NCBI RefSeq assembly: GCF_010183535.1
Contig: NC_071329.1
Coordinates: forward strand, 19,358,879 to 19,422,878
Direction: 5' to 3'
DNA: 64,000 nt
Source of the DNA: Caenorhabditis remanei
Taxonomy: Eukaryota; Nematoda; Chromadorea; Rhabditida; Rhabditidae
Below, one piece after another: positions 36,059 to 49,429 of the stretch; the stretch's first letter is position 1, and the number at the start of each line of letters is the position of its first letter. The position numbers and the translations under genes were made by a program. Below the pieces are notes generated by a model that made no database searches, was not told the origin of the DNA, and worked only from the letters and a program-made list of their open reading frames with translations.

Positions 36059-36405
36059 GACTTGTCACGGGCCGGGCCGGGCCGGGCCGGGCCGGGCCAA
36101 ACTCAGGAAAAATCTCGGCCCGGCCCGGCCCGGCGGGCCAAACTCAGGAAAAATCTCGGCCCGGCCAAGCTCTTTTGAAACATGTTGAGTTTTTGATTTT
36201 TTTTTGAAAATTTTATGAAAAATGTGAATATGTATGATAATTTAAGCATTTTTACTCTATTTTTTCGAAAAATTTCAAAAAAAATTTGGTAAAAACGGGT
36301 TCCCATTTTTTGAAATCAGGAAAAATTTTGGCCCGGCCCGGCCCGCCGGGCCAAACTCAAGAAAAATCTCGGCCCGGCCCGGGCCGGCCCGATTTTTGAC
36401 AAGTC
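36059..36405. repeat. GC-rich palindromic repeat, copy 2
   Basis: Bounded by GACTTGTCA and TGACAAGTC. Inside are two GGGCCGGGCC-rich arms around an AT-rich core, plus a GGAAAAATCTCGGCCCGGCC subrepeat. Confidence 0.8.
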
Positions 36406-37353
36406 TGTGCATTTTTGGGTGTCTGAGGCCAGGTGTGCGGGTTCGGGCCTTTAGGAACAGCTTGCATTTTGGCCGGAGAAGCCTGTGACTTGAATACCTT
36501 GCGTAGTTAGGCCCGATTCAAATTTATAAAGTAATATTTAAGAAAATTAGTGACTGTCGTCATATCGCGATGATTATCTTCATACGGTGCTACTGACTAA
36601 GCTTTAGTACGTGATCCGAAACACTCTAGTTATGAACGATTTACACAGAAAAAAAATTAGCAGCATGATGATGTAATGAAGATTTATTGAAAATTGTGAA
36701 GTACTTTTTATATTCTTTAAGACACTTTATCAATAAACCTTAAAGAATAAATGTGTTTATTTTCGGTTTGTTCTATTCTTGTTTTCTAATTCTACACAAT
36801 CGATAAGAATAAATTAAATACAATTTTTCCGATTTTCATCTTACGAGGCTCTAAAAATGTTGTCTGATAATACTGAAAAAATGAGAACTGAATTCATTTT
36901 GGAAAATGAATATCTATTGGAGTTTGGTGTTCTCGGGCAATTTTTAGCTTGAATTCTCCGTGTGAACGCAGTTGTTGGTTCTACACTACAGTATTATTGA
37001 AATGATGATGTGATGATGAATTATTGAAAAAATTGAGTTTTTTTTTAAATTTGAAAAACATGATTGATTTACTTTTCTGAATAAATGATTTTTGTTGTTG
37101 TTTGTTTTTTCTCTTTTAATTCCACAGGTAAATCGCAATAAATCCGTCCAGCAAAATGGGTTTCAGTAAATTCTGAATCTTTTACAGTAATCCACTGAAG
37201 TCATTTAAACATTGAAGAAGGCCCCCCTACATACCACGTTTTCTATGATCTCATAGCTGTTCCGCCACTCCAATTCTGTGATCTACCATCAACTAATCCC
37301 CTCGTTCTCACCGTTCCAAAAAAGAGAAACCAAAGAATGACGAATTGTTGTCA

Positions 37354-37650
37354 TCATGTCGAATTAGGCACACCTTCTGTATACAAGTTAATCCCCCCTA
37401 CAATTTTAGCAGTATGGGACACGTCATTTCCTACTTCTGCAGATGAGACAAGAAAATTTGAGAAATCATGACGTTTAGTGGGAAGAGAGTCTTCTGGAAT
37501 TTCTGGAACAGGATGTTTTGACGATGTTTGAGCGGATAGAGGAAATGTTTTCAAAAAAAAAGAAGAATTAGAACTAAATTGGAAAAAATCAGTCTGGAAA
37601 ATCAGAAAAGTGAAAATTCGAAAAAAGAGTAGAAATAGAAGACAAATCAT
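37354..37650 (-). CDS. Possible small secreted protein or lone exon (weak)
   Basis: An open frame of 98 codons begins with a hydrophobic MICLLFLLFFRIFTFLIF stretch that could be a signal peptide. A polar tail of about 60 residues follows, without cysteines or dibasic pairs that would mark a neuropeptide. A TTTTAG acceptor-like sequence directly precedes the ATG. No family recognised; this may be chance. Confidence 0.18.
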   Translation of the reverse strand: MICLLFLLFFRIFTFLIFQTDFFQFSSNSSFFLKTFPLSAQTSSKHPVPEIPEDSLPTKRHDFSNFLVSSAEVGNDVSHTAKIVGGINLYTEGVPNST

Positions 37651-37745
37651 CTAAAACATGAATAAAATCATTTTCAGCGAAAAAAAAATCAAATTGAAAA
37701 GCTTTCTGTAATTATTATCAGTTCGCGAACATTTGCCGGAGGTGT

Positions 37746-37884
37746 TATTATCGAAATAAAAAAGTTCCGACATTTTTTCCTCGTCGGTGTTTGCGGACTC
37801 AAGCCAAAATTATCAAATTTTGGCTTGAGTCCGCAAACACCGAGGGGGAAAAAATGTCGGAACTTTTTTGTTGCGACAATAAAT
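37746..37884. repeat. Near-perfect hairpin, ~65-bp arms
   Basis: AAAAAAGTTCCGACATTTTT through GACTCAAGCCAAAATT is mirrored after a few bases by AATTTTGGCTTGAGTC through GTCGGAACTTTTTT. The outer stems are more diverged. It is possibly a MITE, or a small-RNA precursor-like hairpin. Confidence 0.7.
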
Positions 37885-39699
37885 GCGCATAGAATGGATT
37901 TCGTAGTTGAAATGTGTGAATTACCGTTATTTATTACGGTTTGTATGCTTTTAACACCCCCGACAAATGTTCTTAAACCTATAATTGTATATTTATATAA
38001 ATAAAATTTGGTTTACTCTGAAAGATGACAAAATTCGTGATCGTTTTGTGATTGATATCACTATTAGCCTCTTAACGGCAACAATGTTAGGTTACAGTAC
38101 CGCACAACGGCTATCTATATGTCTGTCCTCCAGAAAATAAAATTATTGAGAAAAGCTGGAATTTCAGTCAAAGTCAAAGTTCGAAAAAAAAACCAAAAAA
38201 TATTTTTTCTTCCCCAAATTTTCAAAATCCGGAGAAGAAAAAAGAAGAACGAAAAAAAGGTTTTTGGGTCTTTTTCAGCTTATGTAACTGCAATAATCCT
38301 GAATCTATAACTTTTGATTTGGAATCCCTTTTTCTTCCTTTTGTGAATTTGGGAAATAGTTGAGCGGAATTCCGCCGAAATTTGGTTATTCCACTTTCCG
38401 CCCTCTGCCATTTTAAGATTCCGCCGTCTTCCGTCTAGAGGATATCAGCTTGAAAACTCTATTCTCCTACTCTAATAGCTTCTGCAAAAAAACGCATTCG
38501 TTTTCACCAAAAAAACAGAATTTAACACAAAATTAGCCATTTTAGGGGTTTTAACATTCAAATAAGGCCAACATCGTCTTCTAAGAAATTGCTTTTGTCG
38601 GCTTTCTACCTTCTCACTCACCTAATTCTGCTCCTTTTTTTCGACTGTCTTCTTTCGATCCTTCGAAAACCCATACTTGTATCTTCCAGAACATTCTTTT
38701 GATGTCCCCCTTAATAGCAGCTTCTAGATCTTTCCATTATCTCCCTCCTGAAATTTGAAATTTCCCAATAATCCCCACATGTCATTGTCGCCTTCCAGGC
38801 GCCTCCTGCAAGTTAATCCCCCCTTTTCTGTGGTTACCATGAATTTCATCATTTCTTTGCAACAATACTAGGTCATGACCAGGTCATCGTTCTGACTAGT
38901 GAGTCAACCCGCCTAAGACATAAACCACACAAAAACACACAAAAGAGTCTTCCGGAGAAAAAAGTTCACACATTTTATGATGTCAGTAGAAATAGAATAG
39001 TGTTTCCATGTTTGTTTCTCTCTATGTTTGTGTGTGTCAACGAGAGACCCCGTGGGGGTGGTCATGGAATATAATAGTTTCGTAGTGTTTTCCTTGACAC
39101 GGGAACGGTCTGACGTAAGCAGCGGGTACGTACACTGCCAGACGTATGTAGATAGATAGGAGCACGTGGGTGATAGGATTGTAGAGTGTTCGGGTAAAGT
39201 GGAGGACATAATTGGTGTGGGAAATTAATTGTGAAGTGATTAGGTCAATTAGGGATTTATTAAAACTCAAAGATTTATAAATCTATTAGCATGGTTCTAC
39301 AGTAAAGCGCGCTTTTTAAAAATTTTACTGAGCTCGTGAAAATGGGGTACTGCCCCTAATCAGACCCCATCTGAAAATTCTGAGATAACATGCGCCTAAC
39401 CGTTCTTACCTGGTTTGACCTGAAAATATTTCAAATTTGACCTATTTCACTGTGAAAATGGGTCTTTTAGGTTGAAAACTGGCAAAGTTACAGGCTTATT
39501 GAAATTATGCACTTATTGAAAACGGAATGTCGAAAATTGTGCATTTTACATGATAATGTCATAAATTTCGTGGTTTTTCTGCCGGCAACAAGTTTTGAAC
39601 TGTTTTTGCCTATTGCAACCGAAAAATGAGAAAAAATTAGAACACAAAAAAATCAGATTTTCAGAATAATAGGAAAAAAACAACACATCAATTCGAAGA

Positions 39700-40110
39700 A
39701 ATAATGAAATTGTCTGTCTGTGTCTCTGAATGTCCGGATTTTGCAAGTTTTAATGTTGAATTGAAGCCAAAATCGAGTATCTACATCTGTTTGTCTGTCT
39801 GGGTGTCTGTCTGTCCGTATGTCCGAAAACTGAAAAATATGAAAAAGAAAACACCACTCTAGCAACTACCTCTGGGTTTCTGCCTGTCACTATGTCTGTT
39901 TGTCTATTTGTTTTTCCGGATGTCCTCAACACCTCACACATCACACAATACGCCTCCATGTCTACTTACCAGCAGCCATCATATACCTGACCAAAAATCT
40001 GTTTATCCGGATGTCCGAAACCTATGAATACTTGTTTATGCATCTAGTCACCACCGCGGGGGTGTCTATGTATAGAATAATACGGAAACAGTTCGTGTCT
40101 GTTTTTTCCA
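39700..40110. repeat. Dispersed TCTGTCTGT / TCCGGATGTCC motif cluster 1
   Basis: Five or more pieces such as GTCTGTCTGTGTC, TGTCTGTCCGTATGTCCG, TGTTTTTCCGGATGTCC and CTGTTTATCCGGATGTCCG, 30-110 bp apart on the plus strand, with unrelated AT-rich DNA between. Confidence 0.6.
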
Positions 40111-43100
40111 TGACAATAGACACCACACTGATGACGTACTTGATTCTTCACACCTCTGCACCATGCGGTCTTCTTTTTTTTTATTTCAGCAAACCCGCCA
40201 TGTTTGCACATTGACGAAATTCCAAACTTTATCGTTTTCTGCTTTTCCGACCACGCCCCAACTCTATCAAAGAAGCAACAAGTATATATTCAATCGGGAT
40301 TATTTTTCTTGTTATTTCAAAAATTTTCATCTCAGATATCATTTTACTGTCCTGAAACTACCTAACCATACCTAAAGGCCCTCTAATGCTCTAGTGTACT
40401 TTGCCTACCCTGATAACATTTAATAATCCTCTTTTGTAGTATTAACACCCCTAATGTTTGATATTGGTCACTTTTCTAACACACCCTTGAACTTTTAGAA
40501 AAAAAGAGAGAAGTTTGATTTTGCGGTTTCGTGGATTATGTTAATACTGTGATGGCATGTTATAATTTGAATAAATAGGGGCGTTGAGTCAGATGGAATG
40601 GAAGGATATTGAAAATTTTGGAGGTGGTTATGTAGGTATGTTAGGTCAGTTTAGCTCAGCAGTTTAACCTAACTTAGATTAGCCGTTGTTGATTTTTATA
40701 CCTTTAGAAATCCCGTATTTTTCTCTATCGATATAATTTTCATTCAAAAAATTCACTGCAAAATTTGATCTTTAATTATCATTTTTGACATTTCCTATTT
40801 TTTGGGGTATCCTTTCAAAATGATTTTTATCATAACTTGATCAGTTTTGATCGAATCTTCGAGATTTTTATACCAGTAGATAGCCCGGATTTTTGTCTAT
40901 CGATATGATCTCATTGTGATTCAAAAATTCACTGTGAAATTAGAAAAATGGTTCCCAAATTAAAGATTCTCGCAGTAAGATCATATAATTGCATACTTCG
41001 GTAGAACTTGTTAGGTCAGAAAGATTGAAACACCGTCAAATATTTAACTTTCCGAATTAATTTCTCTATTTTTTTAAACTTAAAAGAACATTGACAGTTA
41101 CAACGCGAAAACAGGATCTAGCTAGGTTACAAGACTGCTCAAACAAACATTTTAAGAAAATCATGATTTCCAGTTGGAAATGATTTTTCACTGCTGAAAA
41201 TTCGGTAAATTCAAATTCAAGATACATTTTCCCATTTTTGTGACTAACACACTTCTAGATCCTGTTTTCGCACTCTCCTATTTTTTCTCCAGCTTGAAAC
41301 ATTTTCCTCCTATCTTTATAGCTCTGTAAATAATACTAAAGAATTCCATCTCTTTCCACAAACATATATAGATTTTATGTCCTCTTTTTTCATTTCATTC
41401 ACTTTCTTCCTATTACGATGACTAAGTCCGTGTACTACATATGTACAAACCATTTTTCGGATTAAGTAGCAACATTTTGAACCTTAGACACAAGTTCCGC
41501 CACAATTTGTCACAGAAAAGGCACAGATGATTCCAAAGGTGATGAAATATAATCAAGATTTTATTTTAAGCCAATTTCGATGATTTTTAGTGCAAAATGT
41601 CGGTTTCTGAATGGTTGATGCTATTTTAGCAATTTTATTACAGTTTTGTTGCGTATAATCAGAATTGAAGATTAGCTTAGTAGGAAAGGCAACCGTGGGA
41701 CCATGGACCTACAAAACAAGACCTATATCATTGGAAATCTGAGAAGAGTCAGTTTGGAATTATGGATCGTGATCTATATCAGTTGAAAGCTGAGAAAACG
41801 CTGATTCCAAATATATATATTCAGTTTTTGCCATCGAAGTCTGCTATCCGAAAAAACGAGCGTGCCTTTTTAATTCAAGTCAATTTTTGATCTATTCGAG
41901 TCATTTTAATACCTAAAAGCATTAAAATTCCCTGTTTCAATAAACAAAAAAACCCCAGATTGGAAAAGAAAATTTTTGACCACAGTTCGTAACGCAACTC
42001 TAATACCTTCTCCTCGATTGTGAGTACTTATTCCTTTCTCTTCCCCTCAGCTGACAGTTAAGCTCTCATCTGTCGTCTACGCCGCCACTTTCATGGTCTA
42101 TGCCTCCTCGTCGGAGTTTATAACAATTCTGAAATCGATCACAAATTTTTCATTACAACTTTTTGATCTGGTTTGTAGCTTTTTTGTGGTTTCTTCCCTC
42201 CCTTAATTCACTGGACGACTTTAACAAAATTGACGAATTCCACTTGAACACCATTTGCAGTAGAATTGGTAATTAGGCTAATTGGAAAGGTAGAAATCAG
42301 AAAATCAGGGTGTATAGAGGACTGTGAGGTGTCCACAATAGGTTTTGAGGTCATGATGGATCTTATTTCTGTCTTAACCGTTGTTTATAATTATAATTAT
42401 ACTGCGAGTCGCTGCTCAGTGAAATCGAAAAATCATCATAAATTCATCGTAAAGATTTTGCAATTTTTGTTTTTAGATTAGAAATGGCTGTATTTTAAGC
42501 CAACGATGGCATTTTTTAATGTCAAAAATCGGTTGTGAATCGTTTTTTGAGCTGAAAATGTCGGAAAATACAGATTTTGACAAAAAAATTTTTTCAACAA
42601 AAAACTGTTTCTTTTGCGCGTTTTGAGTAGAACAAACAGAGTTTTACTCAAATTTTCCATAAAAATGAGTTCCTTATCCTGAAAATAAGCCAATAACACC
42701 GCAATTGACGCAAACCTCCCTTTGATAACCTGTGCGAAATTGATAATAATCTAATAAGAGTCTCTGATAAGCGTTTCCTCAAAAAATTTCAAAAAAATCT
42801 ATAATTACACACGTAACTTCTGGAATTTCACACCCTATACCCGATCTTTGAAAAAAGCAAAAAAGTTTCCAGAACTTTCACTTACTCCGTCCAGCACACA
42901 ACCGGAAACCACACACGTTTTCGTCACTTTTGTGATTTTCTTGTTATCACTACGAAAATGGGGAAAATTCTCAAACATTTTAAAGAAGTGTGAGGAATTT
43001 CGCAAGTGCCTCCTTTTTATTATTCTCTCTATCTACACACCACGGATTCCCCTTATCAGTTCATGATTTTCTTCTCTTTTCTCACTTTCCACAGTTTTCA

Positions 43101-43904
43101 TGTGACACCACTTTTTTTTTTCGAAAAAAAAGTTTTCTTGCAATTTTTTTGAATTGGCACTGTGCCAAGTACCTTTTTGACGTTTCTATGCGTTCTTACA
43201 GAGCATTTAGACACATTTCGAATTTCTTTCGTATCATCCTATTCATGCACCGAGTCGCTACTCATTGTCAGTGAATATCAAAATGCTAAAAGTCCCTAAA
43301 TTTTTCGAAACTTTCACATTTTGTACTATGAAACGCGCTGATTTCAACGCATTATGTCTCAAATTTGTCATTTTTTTTGTTTTAGAGTTATGCGTCTTTA
43401 AAGTGGTGATTTACCAATTACATACTTCAGCCACTCATATTTCAAAACCTAGAAATATGGGAAAATTAACAGAAAATGAGCAGTTTTAGTGCAAAGTTCA
43501 CAAATTTCGCTTAGAAAATGGGATTATTTCATCTGGAACCGATGATTTTAGATACCAAAAGGGGATTTTTAACAATTTTTTCAAATTTCTGGTCGATTTT
43601 CTCCAAATTTCCCTTAAAAACCACAAAAAAAACGCATGGTTTTAGGCTGAAATTGGAGTTTTTTGGCTGAAAATGACTAATTTTAGTGCTTAAATAATCA
43701 ATTTTCAACACTACAAAATACAAAAATTCACTTTGCACCCAGACCCCCAAATCATTATCATCAAAAACTGTGTTGGAGGTGTTAGACTGAAATTTTTTCA
43801 AGGAAAAAATGATGAATCTGATAACATGACGCAACACTAGAAATGATGACTAAGTTTTTAGGATGCATAGGGTCATCCTAGACCACAAAGTACCTATGGC
43901 ACCA

Positions 43905-44107
43905 TCACGATGAGGCCAGGACTATGCAGACGCGCTCTATTGATAAGAATGGTTACAACTTGTCGTAGCGGTGAACTTTCGATTTTAGTGAATACCATCA
44001 GTGAACATTAGAATTTACATAGCAATGATATAATATTTATAATGTTCACCGACGGCTACGACAAGTTGTAACCCCAACAGAGTGCGTCTACATAGGTCTC
44101 ATCGTGC
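43905..44107. repeat. Hairpin repeat with ~80-bp arms
   Basis: CACGATGAGGCC...GCAGACGCGCTCTATT pairs with AGAGTGCGTCTACATAGG...CTCATCGTG. Inner arms share TACAACTTGTCGTAGC and its inverse. It is related to 31861-32022. Confidence 0.7.
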
Positions 44108-44669
44108 AACACTATTCCTCGTTAGTTCCACTAAGGCTCCATTAATTATCAGTAGCCTCCACACAGTTTCCTTATCAGACCACAAGATTCTAGTTAACCC
44201 GATTAATTGTACACTCCACATCCTCTTGAACGTCCGTCTTTTTCATTCCCGTCAAAAAATATATTTCACTTTTTCCTATTCCTCGAACACATGACTTATG
44301 TATGTGCTTTTTCTCATACATTCGAAAAAATCGTATAATTTTTTTGGTTGGTAAAATGAAATTGAATAGCCTTGATAGTCTCTGCAAACAAACTGAAAGT
44401 CACATTTATACCTTTTGAACACATTTTTTACGAAAGAATACATATGCAGCCAGTTTTTATAGCGTACTTATAGGTAAAAAGATGGGTCAGGTGAACTTAG
44501 ATCAAGTTCGTTTTAATGGTAGTTGATCTTTCTAGTGTTTTGTTTGATTACTAGACAATAGGTTTTTTTTTGGAGCCAAAAATTAATTCTTTCAAAGTTT
44601 GCACAGTTCTTTGTCTGTTTTATAACATTTAATTTGGGAAATCCGGACGAACACACACTCAAAAAGAAA

Positions 44670-46290
44670 AATACAAAGGTCTGTCATACCGGATGCCCAT
44701 AAAAACGTTTGGCGCAGATAGAGTTAGTAATACTGCGTCAAATTGTGTGTACGCTTGTCCGGATGTCCAAAAAACGACAGACTTGCATATCGAGGCTATC
44801 TGTCGGTGTAATTGTGTACGGATGCCCAATTTTTTAAAAAGATTTTGAGAGTTTATATGATTTTTCAAGCACTTTCCTTTTAAAAATCATGTTTTTGGGC
44901 TGAAAAAGGAAGGTAAATTTTGTGTATGTTCTCTCTGAAAATTGAAATCTTTTTGTAAAAATTTATTAGTTTCAGTCATTTTTGAATACTTACCTTACTA
45001 TATTTGTAACCTTATAGTTTAAGACTACAGTAACCCCAAGTCTGTGTGTCGGTTAGTACGGATGTCCAAAACATTCCTTCGCTTGTTTTTCAACGCTCTC
45101 TGTGGACATCCGGACTCACAGATATGAACTAAAAACACATTGATGACTAGTCTAGCCAATCACCTAGACCAATATCCACTACCTGTCATAACCTATTTAT
45201 CTAGTTGTCTCACATTCAGTACAAAGACCACCCGTTCCCGAGATACCTCGCTAAAGTTCAAACCTCTCTTCCCCCACCAGCTGAACCCAATATAAAATTC
45301 TTCCTCAATGACACATCCCCCCATCTGACGACACATTTGCGCATCGGATCATTGACTATTTGTTTATTTGTGTTTTCTTTTCTTTTATTTTTGCTCTCTC
45401 TCTCGATGCTGCAACCTTTTTTTTTTGTTGCTCCGTTTGCTCACTCATTCATTCACTTGCACACAACAATGGACAATGAGTCATGTCCCTTTAAAAGTAC
45501 CAAGAATTTGTCATCTTTCGAATTTCGGAGATGACGAAGCTACAGTAGTTTTTTTGTTGTTGGAAAAGTCTGTCTGTGAGTCCGGATGTGCACATTTTTC
45601 TGACTGAAAATTGACGATAGTTTTACTCTACGGTAGAATGAGTCTTCTAAATATCTGTTTGTTCATCTGTCGGTCCGGATGTCCGCGATTCCTTAAGGAC
45701 TGCCTCCGTCTGTACGTATGTATGTCTGGACGTCCACATACCATTCCACTGGCATGAGATAATGAGATAGTCTGTCTCTGCCTCCAGATGTCGGAAAACC
45801 GTTTTTTGGTTTTTTTTCGAAAAATATTCATGATTATAATTTTCTGAACCACAAAATTCCGCTGGTTTAAAACATATAAATTTTATGAATTTTGGACAAA
45901 AACTGCTTAAATTATAACAGAAAATGTAAGTTTTCCAAAATTTTCGAAACTCTCATACTTTATTCATTTTTACCATATAAATCTGATCTAAGGTTCAAAA
46001 TATTGGAAATTTTCTGACAAATTGGTTTGAATCGCTTAAAATCTGTTGAAATCGGCTATAATTCATATTTACGACATTTTCCTTCATTCTTTGTATCTCC
46101 TAATGGTTCAAGCCTACTGTAGTCGTAAAACGAGCTGTCTGTGTGTCTGTATGTCCGAATGTTCTCATGAGCACTCTAATATGAGAAAATAGCACATATC
46201 TGTGTGTCCGGATGTCCGGAAACGAGACATTCAGGAAGTTTGAGTTGCCAGGTCTGTCTGTATGTTTGTTTGTCCGGCTTTCCTTTTTTT
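44670..46290. repeat. Dispersed TCTGTCTGT / TCCGGATGTCC motif cluster 2
   Basis: Ten or more occurrences, e.g. GCTTGTCCGGATGTCC (44752), CGGTTAGTACGGATGTCC (45049), CTGTCGGTCCGGATGTCC (45667), CTGTGTGTCCGGATGTCC (46201). One is inverted (GGACATCCGG at 45103). Confidence 0.65.
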
Positions 46291-47040
46291 AATTGAAAAA
46301 TATCAATTCTAGGCGGACGCTGACCGTAAACTTTATTCGTACATCATTTCATCGCGTTTTAAGTCATTTCGTGATGTTTTCAGACATTTTCAAAAAAAAA
46401 AAATCCATTTTTCCCCTTCCACCCTTAAATTAAGGTCATCCGTACGTCATTTTAGGTCATTTCTGGGTGTCTCTTTGCACCTTTCTTCGTCTTTTTTCCT
46501 AATCCTTATTATCACACGTCACTTTTGGTAAGACTACAGTAAACCCCCACCAGACACGTCATGTTAACAATTTTGAAAAGAGCCAAACATGTTATAACTA
46601 TTATACCATTTTTTTGAAAAAAAAAACGAAAAAATCAAATCATTTTTTTTCTTCAAAAGATACATTTGAATGTACCGCCCATCTTTTTCTTCTTTCCCTT
46701 TTTCATGATGTTTGCTTTTAAATCGTCTTAAGAGTCGTCATTTTGTCATCTCCCCCTCCACCATCACACCGTCATACATTTTTACAACATGCCCCATTTT
46801 TTCTTCTTATTCTTTCCATCAAGACACTTTTTAATCTGAAAATAATTGGTTCCCTTCTTAGGGGGCGGAGTTTCCCTGAATTAGGCTCCGCCCACTTTCG
46901 GGGAAACTTTCGGGGAAGTCACTGTCTTGGTTAAATAGACATACACAGGTGCTGTTGGGTGGGTCGGCAAATATTTTTGTTCCTGATTTTATGTTTTTTT
47001 CTGTTTTTGGCATGATGCCAGGAATTAAAATCAAACTATT

Positions 47041-47249
47041 TTTCTTTTCCTTGTTTCATGATCCTTACAGTATCCGGAACAGTCTAGAAACTTCTGACAA
47101 CTTTTCATTTAACTCAGTATCCACTTGATTATGTGATAAGTTGCTGTTCAGTCAAAATATTTTTTACTTGTTTTATGATCCTTACAGTATCCTGAACGCT
47201 CTAGAAGATTCTGACAACAACTATTCGTTTAACTTTTTCAGTATCCACA
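47041..47249 (+). repeat. Direct duplication, ~85-90 bp units
   Basis: Copies at 47041-47123 and 47158-47249 share ATGATCCTTACAGTATCC, a TCTAGAA word, TTCTGACAAC and CAGTATCCAC. Confidence 0.7.
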
Positions 47250-47595
47250 CGAGTCGCTGCTCAGCCTGTGCTTGAATTTTTCTGAAAATTGATGTGTTAG
47301 TAATACTTTTAATGGTGCATAGTTCAAGAACTATAAACGTGATATGTTTGACACCTACTGCATTTCAAAGAAGGGGGCAGGTCTTAAACTATAAAATATG
47401 TGAAATTCAAAAAATTCTGTTTTGTAGAAAAAATTAGGCAGTAGCTGGTAGTTGGTACTTCCAAAGCACACATTTTCGCTCATTTTCCCTCATTTTCTTT
47501 CGTTGTTCTTATTTTTTCTTGAACTTTCTAAAAATTTCCATTTTGCAGCTCCGCCCCCGCACTCCCAGCTCCCAGCCACCACAACAAATCTCACA

Positions 47596-48695
47596 ATGAT
47601 TGGAATGGTCAATGTTCAATGCGACACTCCACTCGACTACTACGCAACTGCTCCAAATCTTTTGAGCCGTGACACATCGGTCCGCAAAAGAGGAGACAGT
47701 GAGTCGGCTAATGGTGAGTACAAATATTCTGGAAATCTAGAACATTCCCGACCTACAGTACCTAACTTTTGAACCACCAACGCGAAATTTCCCACTTATC
47801 CTGAAAATTCCAAAAATTCCAGCCAGCCGCCACAACTCAACAAAGCGCACTCCATCGTGGCGCCCATTGTTCACTGGGCAACTCAAGAAAAAGAGTTCGA
47901 AACCAAAATATCTAAAGGATGGACGAAAATTGACAGAGGAGGGAACGGATGAGGTAATTAACATGAGTAACTATCGGCATTAATTAGGAGGTCAGGGGAG
48001 TGAATGAGTGTAATCAAGACATGGTTCTGACGTAATTTACGAGTATCTCCCAGAGATGTCTCAAGCTTTAGAATTCAACTATTTAGATGATTTTCTCTTA
48101 AAAAATGCATTAAAAATCAAAAATTCCAGCCAAACAAGCTTTGGGAAGAGCTCTTCCTCCGCTCATTCGCCCACAAGATCGAACAAGAGATCTCATCTCC
48201 ATCCCCACTCGAAGCCCATAAGAATCTCAATTCAGAACTCTCAAAACTCAATATCCAAGGTAAATTCAACTCAAAACAAGTGTTTTTGAACCAAAAAATT
48301 TAAGAAATTCCAGACAAATCCTTCTACCGATCCACATACTCATTGGTGTCACCGACGAGGATAGAGAATATCGATTTCGAGGAATTGGAGAGAATCGAGA
48401 GACGTCAGGAGCAGCAGGATGATGAGACATCGTAAGTTCCCTAGAATTCAAATTTGCAGTGAAAAACTTATTTTTTGTTTAATTTTTAACTGAAAATTCA
48501 TTGAAATTTGAAACTAATTTTCCAAATTTTTGCAGAAAACCCAACCGCTCCAACTCGTCGACAGAACGACCGAGCTCTCAAATCTGCAGTGTTTTTTTGC
48601 CTTTTATCAAAACGATTAAAGGAAATAAGAAGAAGAATTCGATTAGTTCCACCACTGGCCCATCAACGAATAATAATACCAAAAATTCGTCATGA
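47596..48695 (+). CDS. Unrecognised basic, serine-rich protein (218 aa)
   Basis: Exons 47596-47713, 47823-47953, 48130-48259, 48314-48431 and 48536-48695 are phase-consistent. A TTTTGCAG acceptor at about 47547 lies upstream of the ATG, suggesting SL trans-splicing or a 5' UTR intron. The protein is hydrophilic with no signal peptide or membrane segment. It has a basic early region (WRPLFTGQLKKKSSKPKYL), a Glu/Arg-rich helical-looking part (FEELERIERRQEQQDDE) and a Ser/Asn-rich tail with KTIKGNKKKNS. I do not recognise the family, and it may be nematode-specific. Its last exon is duplicated at 55283-55441 inside the srz cluster. Confidence 0.7.
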
Positions 48696-49429
48696 TTTTA
48701 AATATTTTGTCACAAAATTTAAACTCCAATGCATTTTTTGCCCGTAACTTCCCCCTCTCTCTCTTCTAAACAATATGTCCACATCATCATAATATTGCTT
48801 TAATTTAATTATTGTCTTATTCACAAATGCCTACTTTTGATGTCACAATATATTCCGTCTCACAAAATGTTGAACCACAAAAATAATTCCACTAATAAAT
48901 CGGCCACATGTTCAACTTCTTTTTCGCAAAAGTGTATGCGATAAGCCTACACATATAGTACCACCGTTCAGCAGGTCGTTGAATTTACAGTTGAACATTA
49001 CTGACGTTGAAACGTATATCGGTGTTATGAAGAGTTCAAAATCCTTTTTAAATTTCAAAAATCACCTCAGAGAAGAGGAAATAGTTTTTTTTTCAAAAAA
49101 TCGAATATTTTTATTGTGGATCTGATCTCAAGCACCGATCTGGAACTCACTGTACATAATAAAGTATTTTAGTGGGTACTCAGACAACTAAAAACACACT
49201 GGTCCTTTTTTTTGGCTCCGCCCCGAGATTTTTGACCGAACACTACTCACAGCACTCCAAATTTTAGGTAAGTTCAAAATTTACAAAAATTGTGTCTCCC
49301 TGACGGAGAAATGATACATGAAAACGTAAACTCAGAATGAACGTACAATTCATATCTCCGAAGGGTTTATCAATGTTTAATTTACTTTTTTTGCACTTTC
49401 CTGGTTTCAGGTAGGCGGAGAATAATGAA
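48696..49429. other. Intergenic region before the srz cluster
   Basis: No gene seen. Part of it (GTTGAACCACAAAAA, AATTCCACTAAT) recurs at 55620-55660 as part of the duplicated block. Confidence 0.5.

Larger units (their letters stand above)
36406..47595. other. 11-kb gene-poor stretch
   Basis: I find no convincing multi-exon gene on either strand. Contents seen: a hairpin (37746-37884), a weak small ORF (37354-37650), two clusters of TCTGTCTGT/TCCGGATGTCC words (39700-40110, 44670-46290), direct duplications (40688-40950, 47041-47249), an inverted GCGAAAACAGGATCTAG pair (41105 and 41255) and a hairpin (43905-44107). It may be upstream regulatory DNA of the gene at 47596, or hold genes I cannot recognise. 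Confidence 0.5.

Noticed and set aside
39037..40214. Several 65-104 codon frames on both strands
   Set aside because: Mutually overlapping with no consistent coding signature; some are readings of the TCTGTCTGT words.
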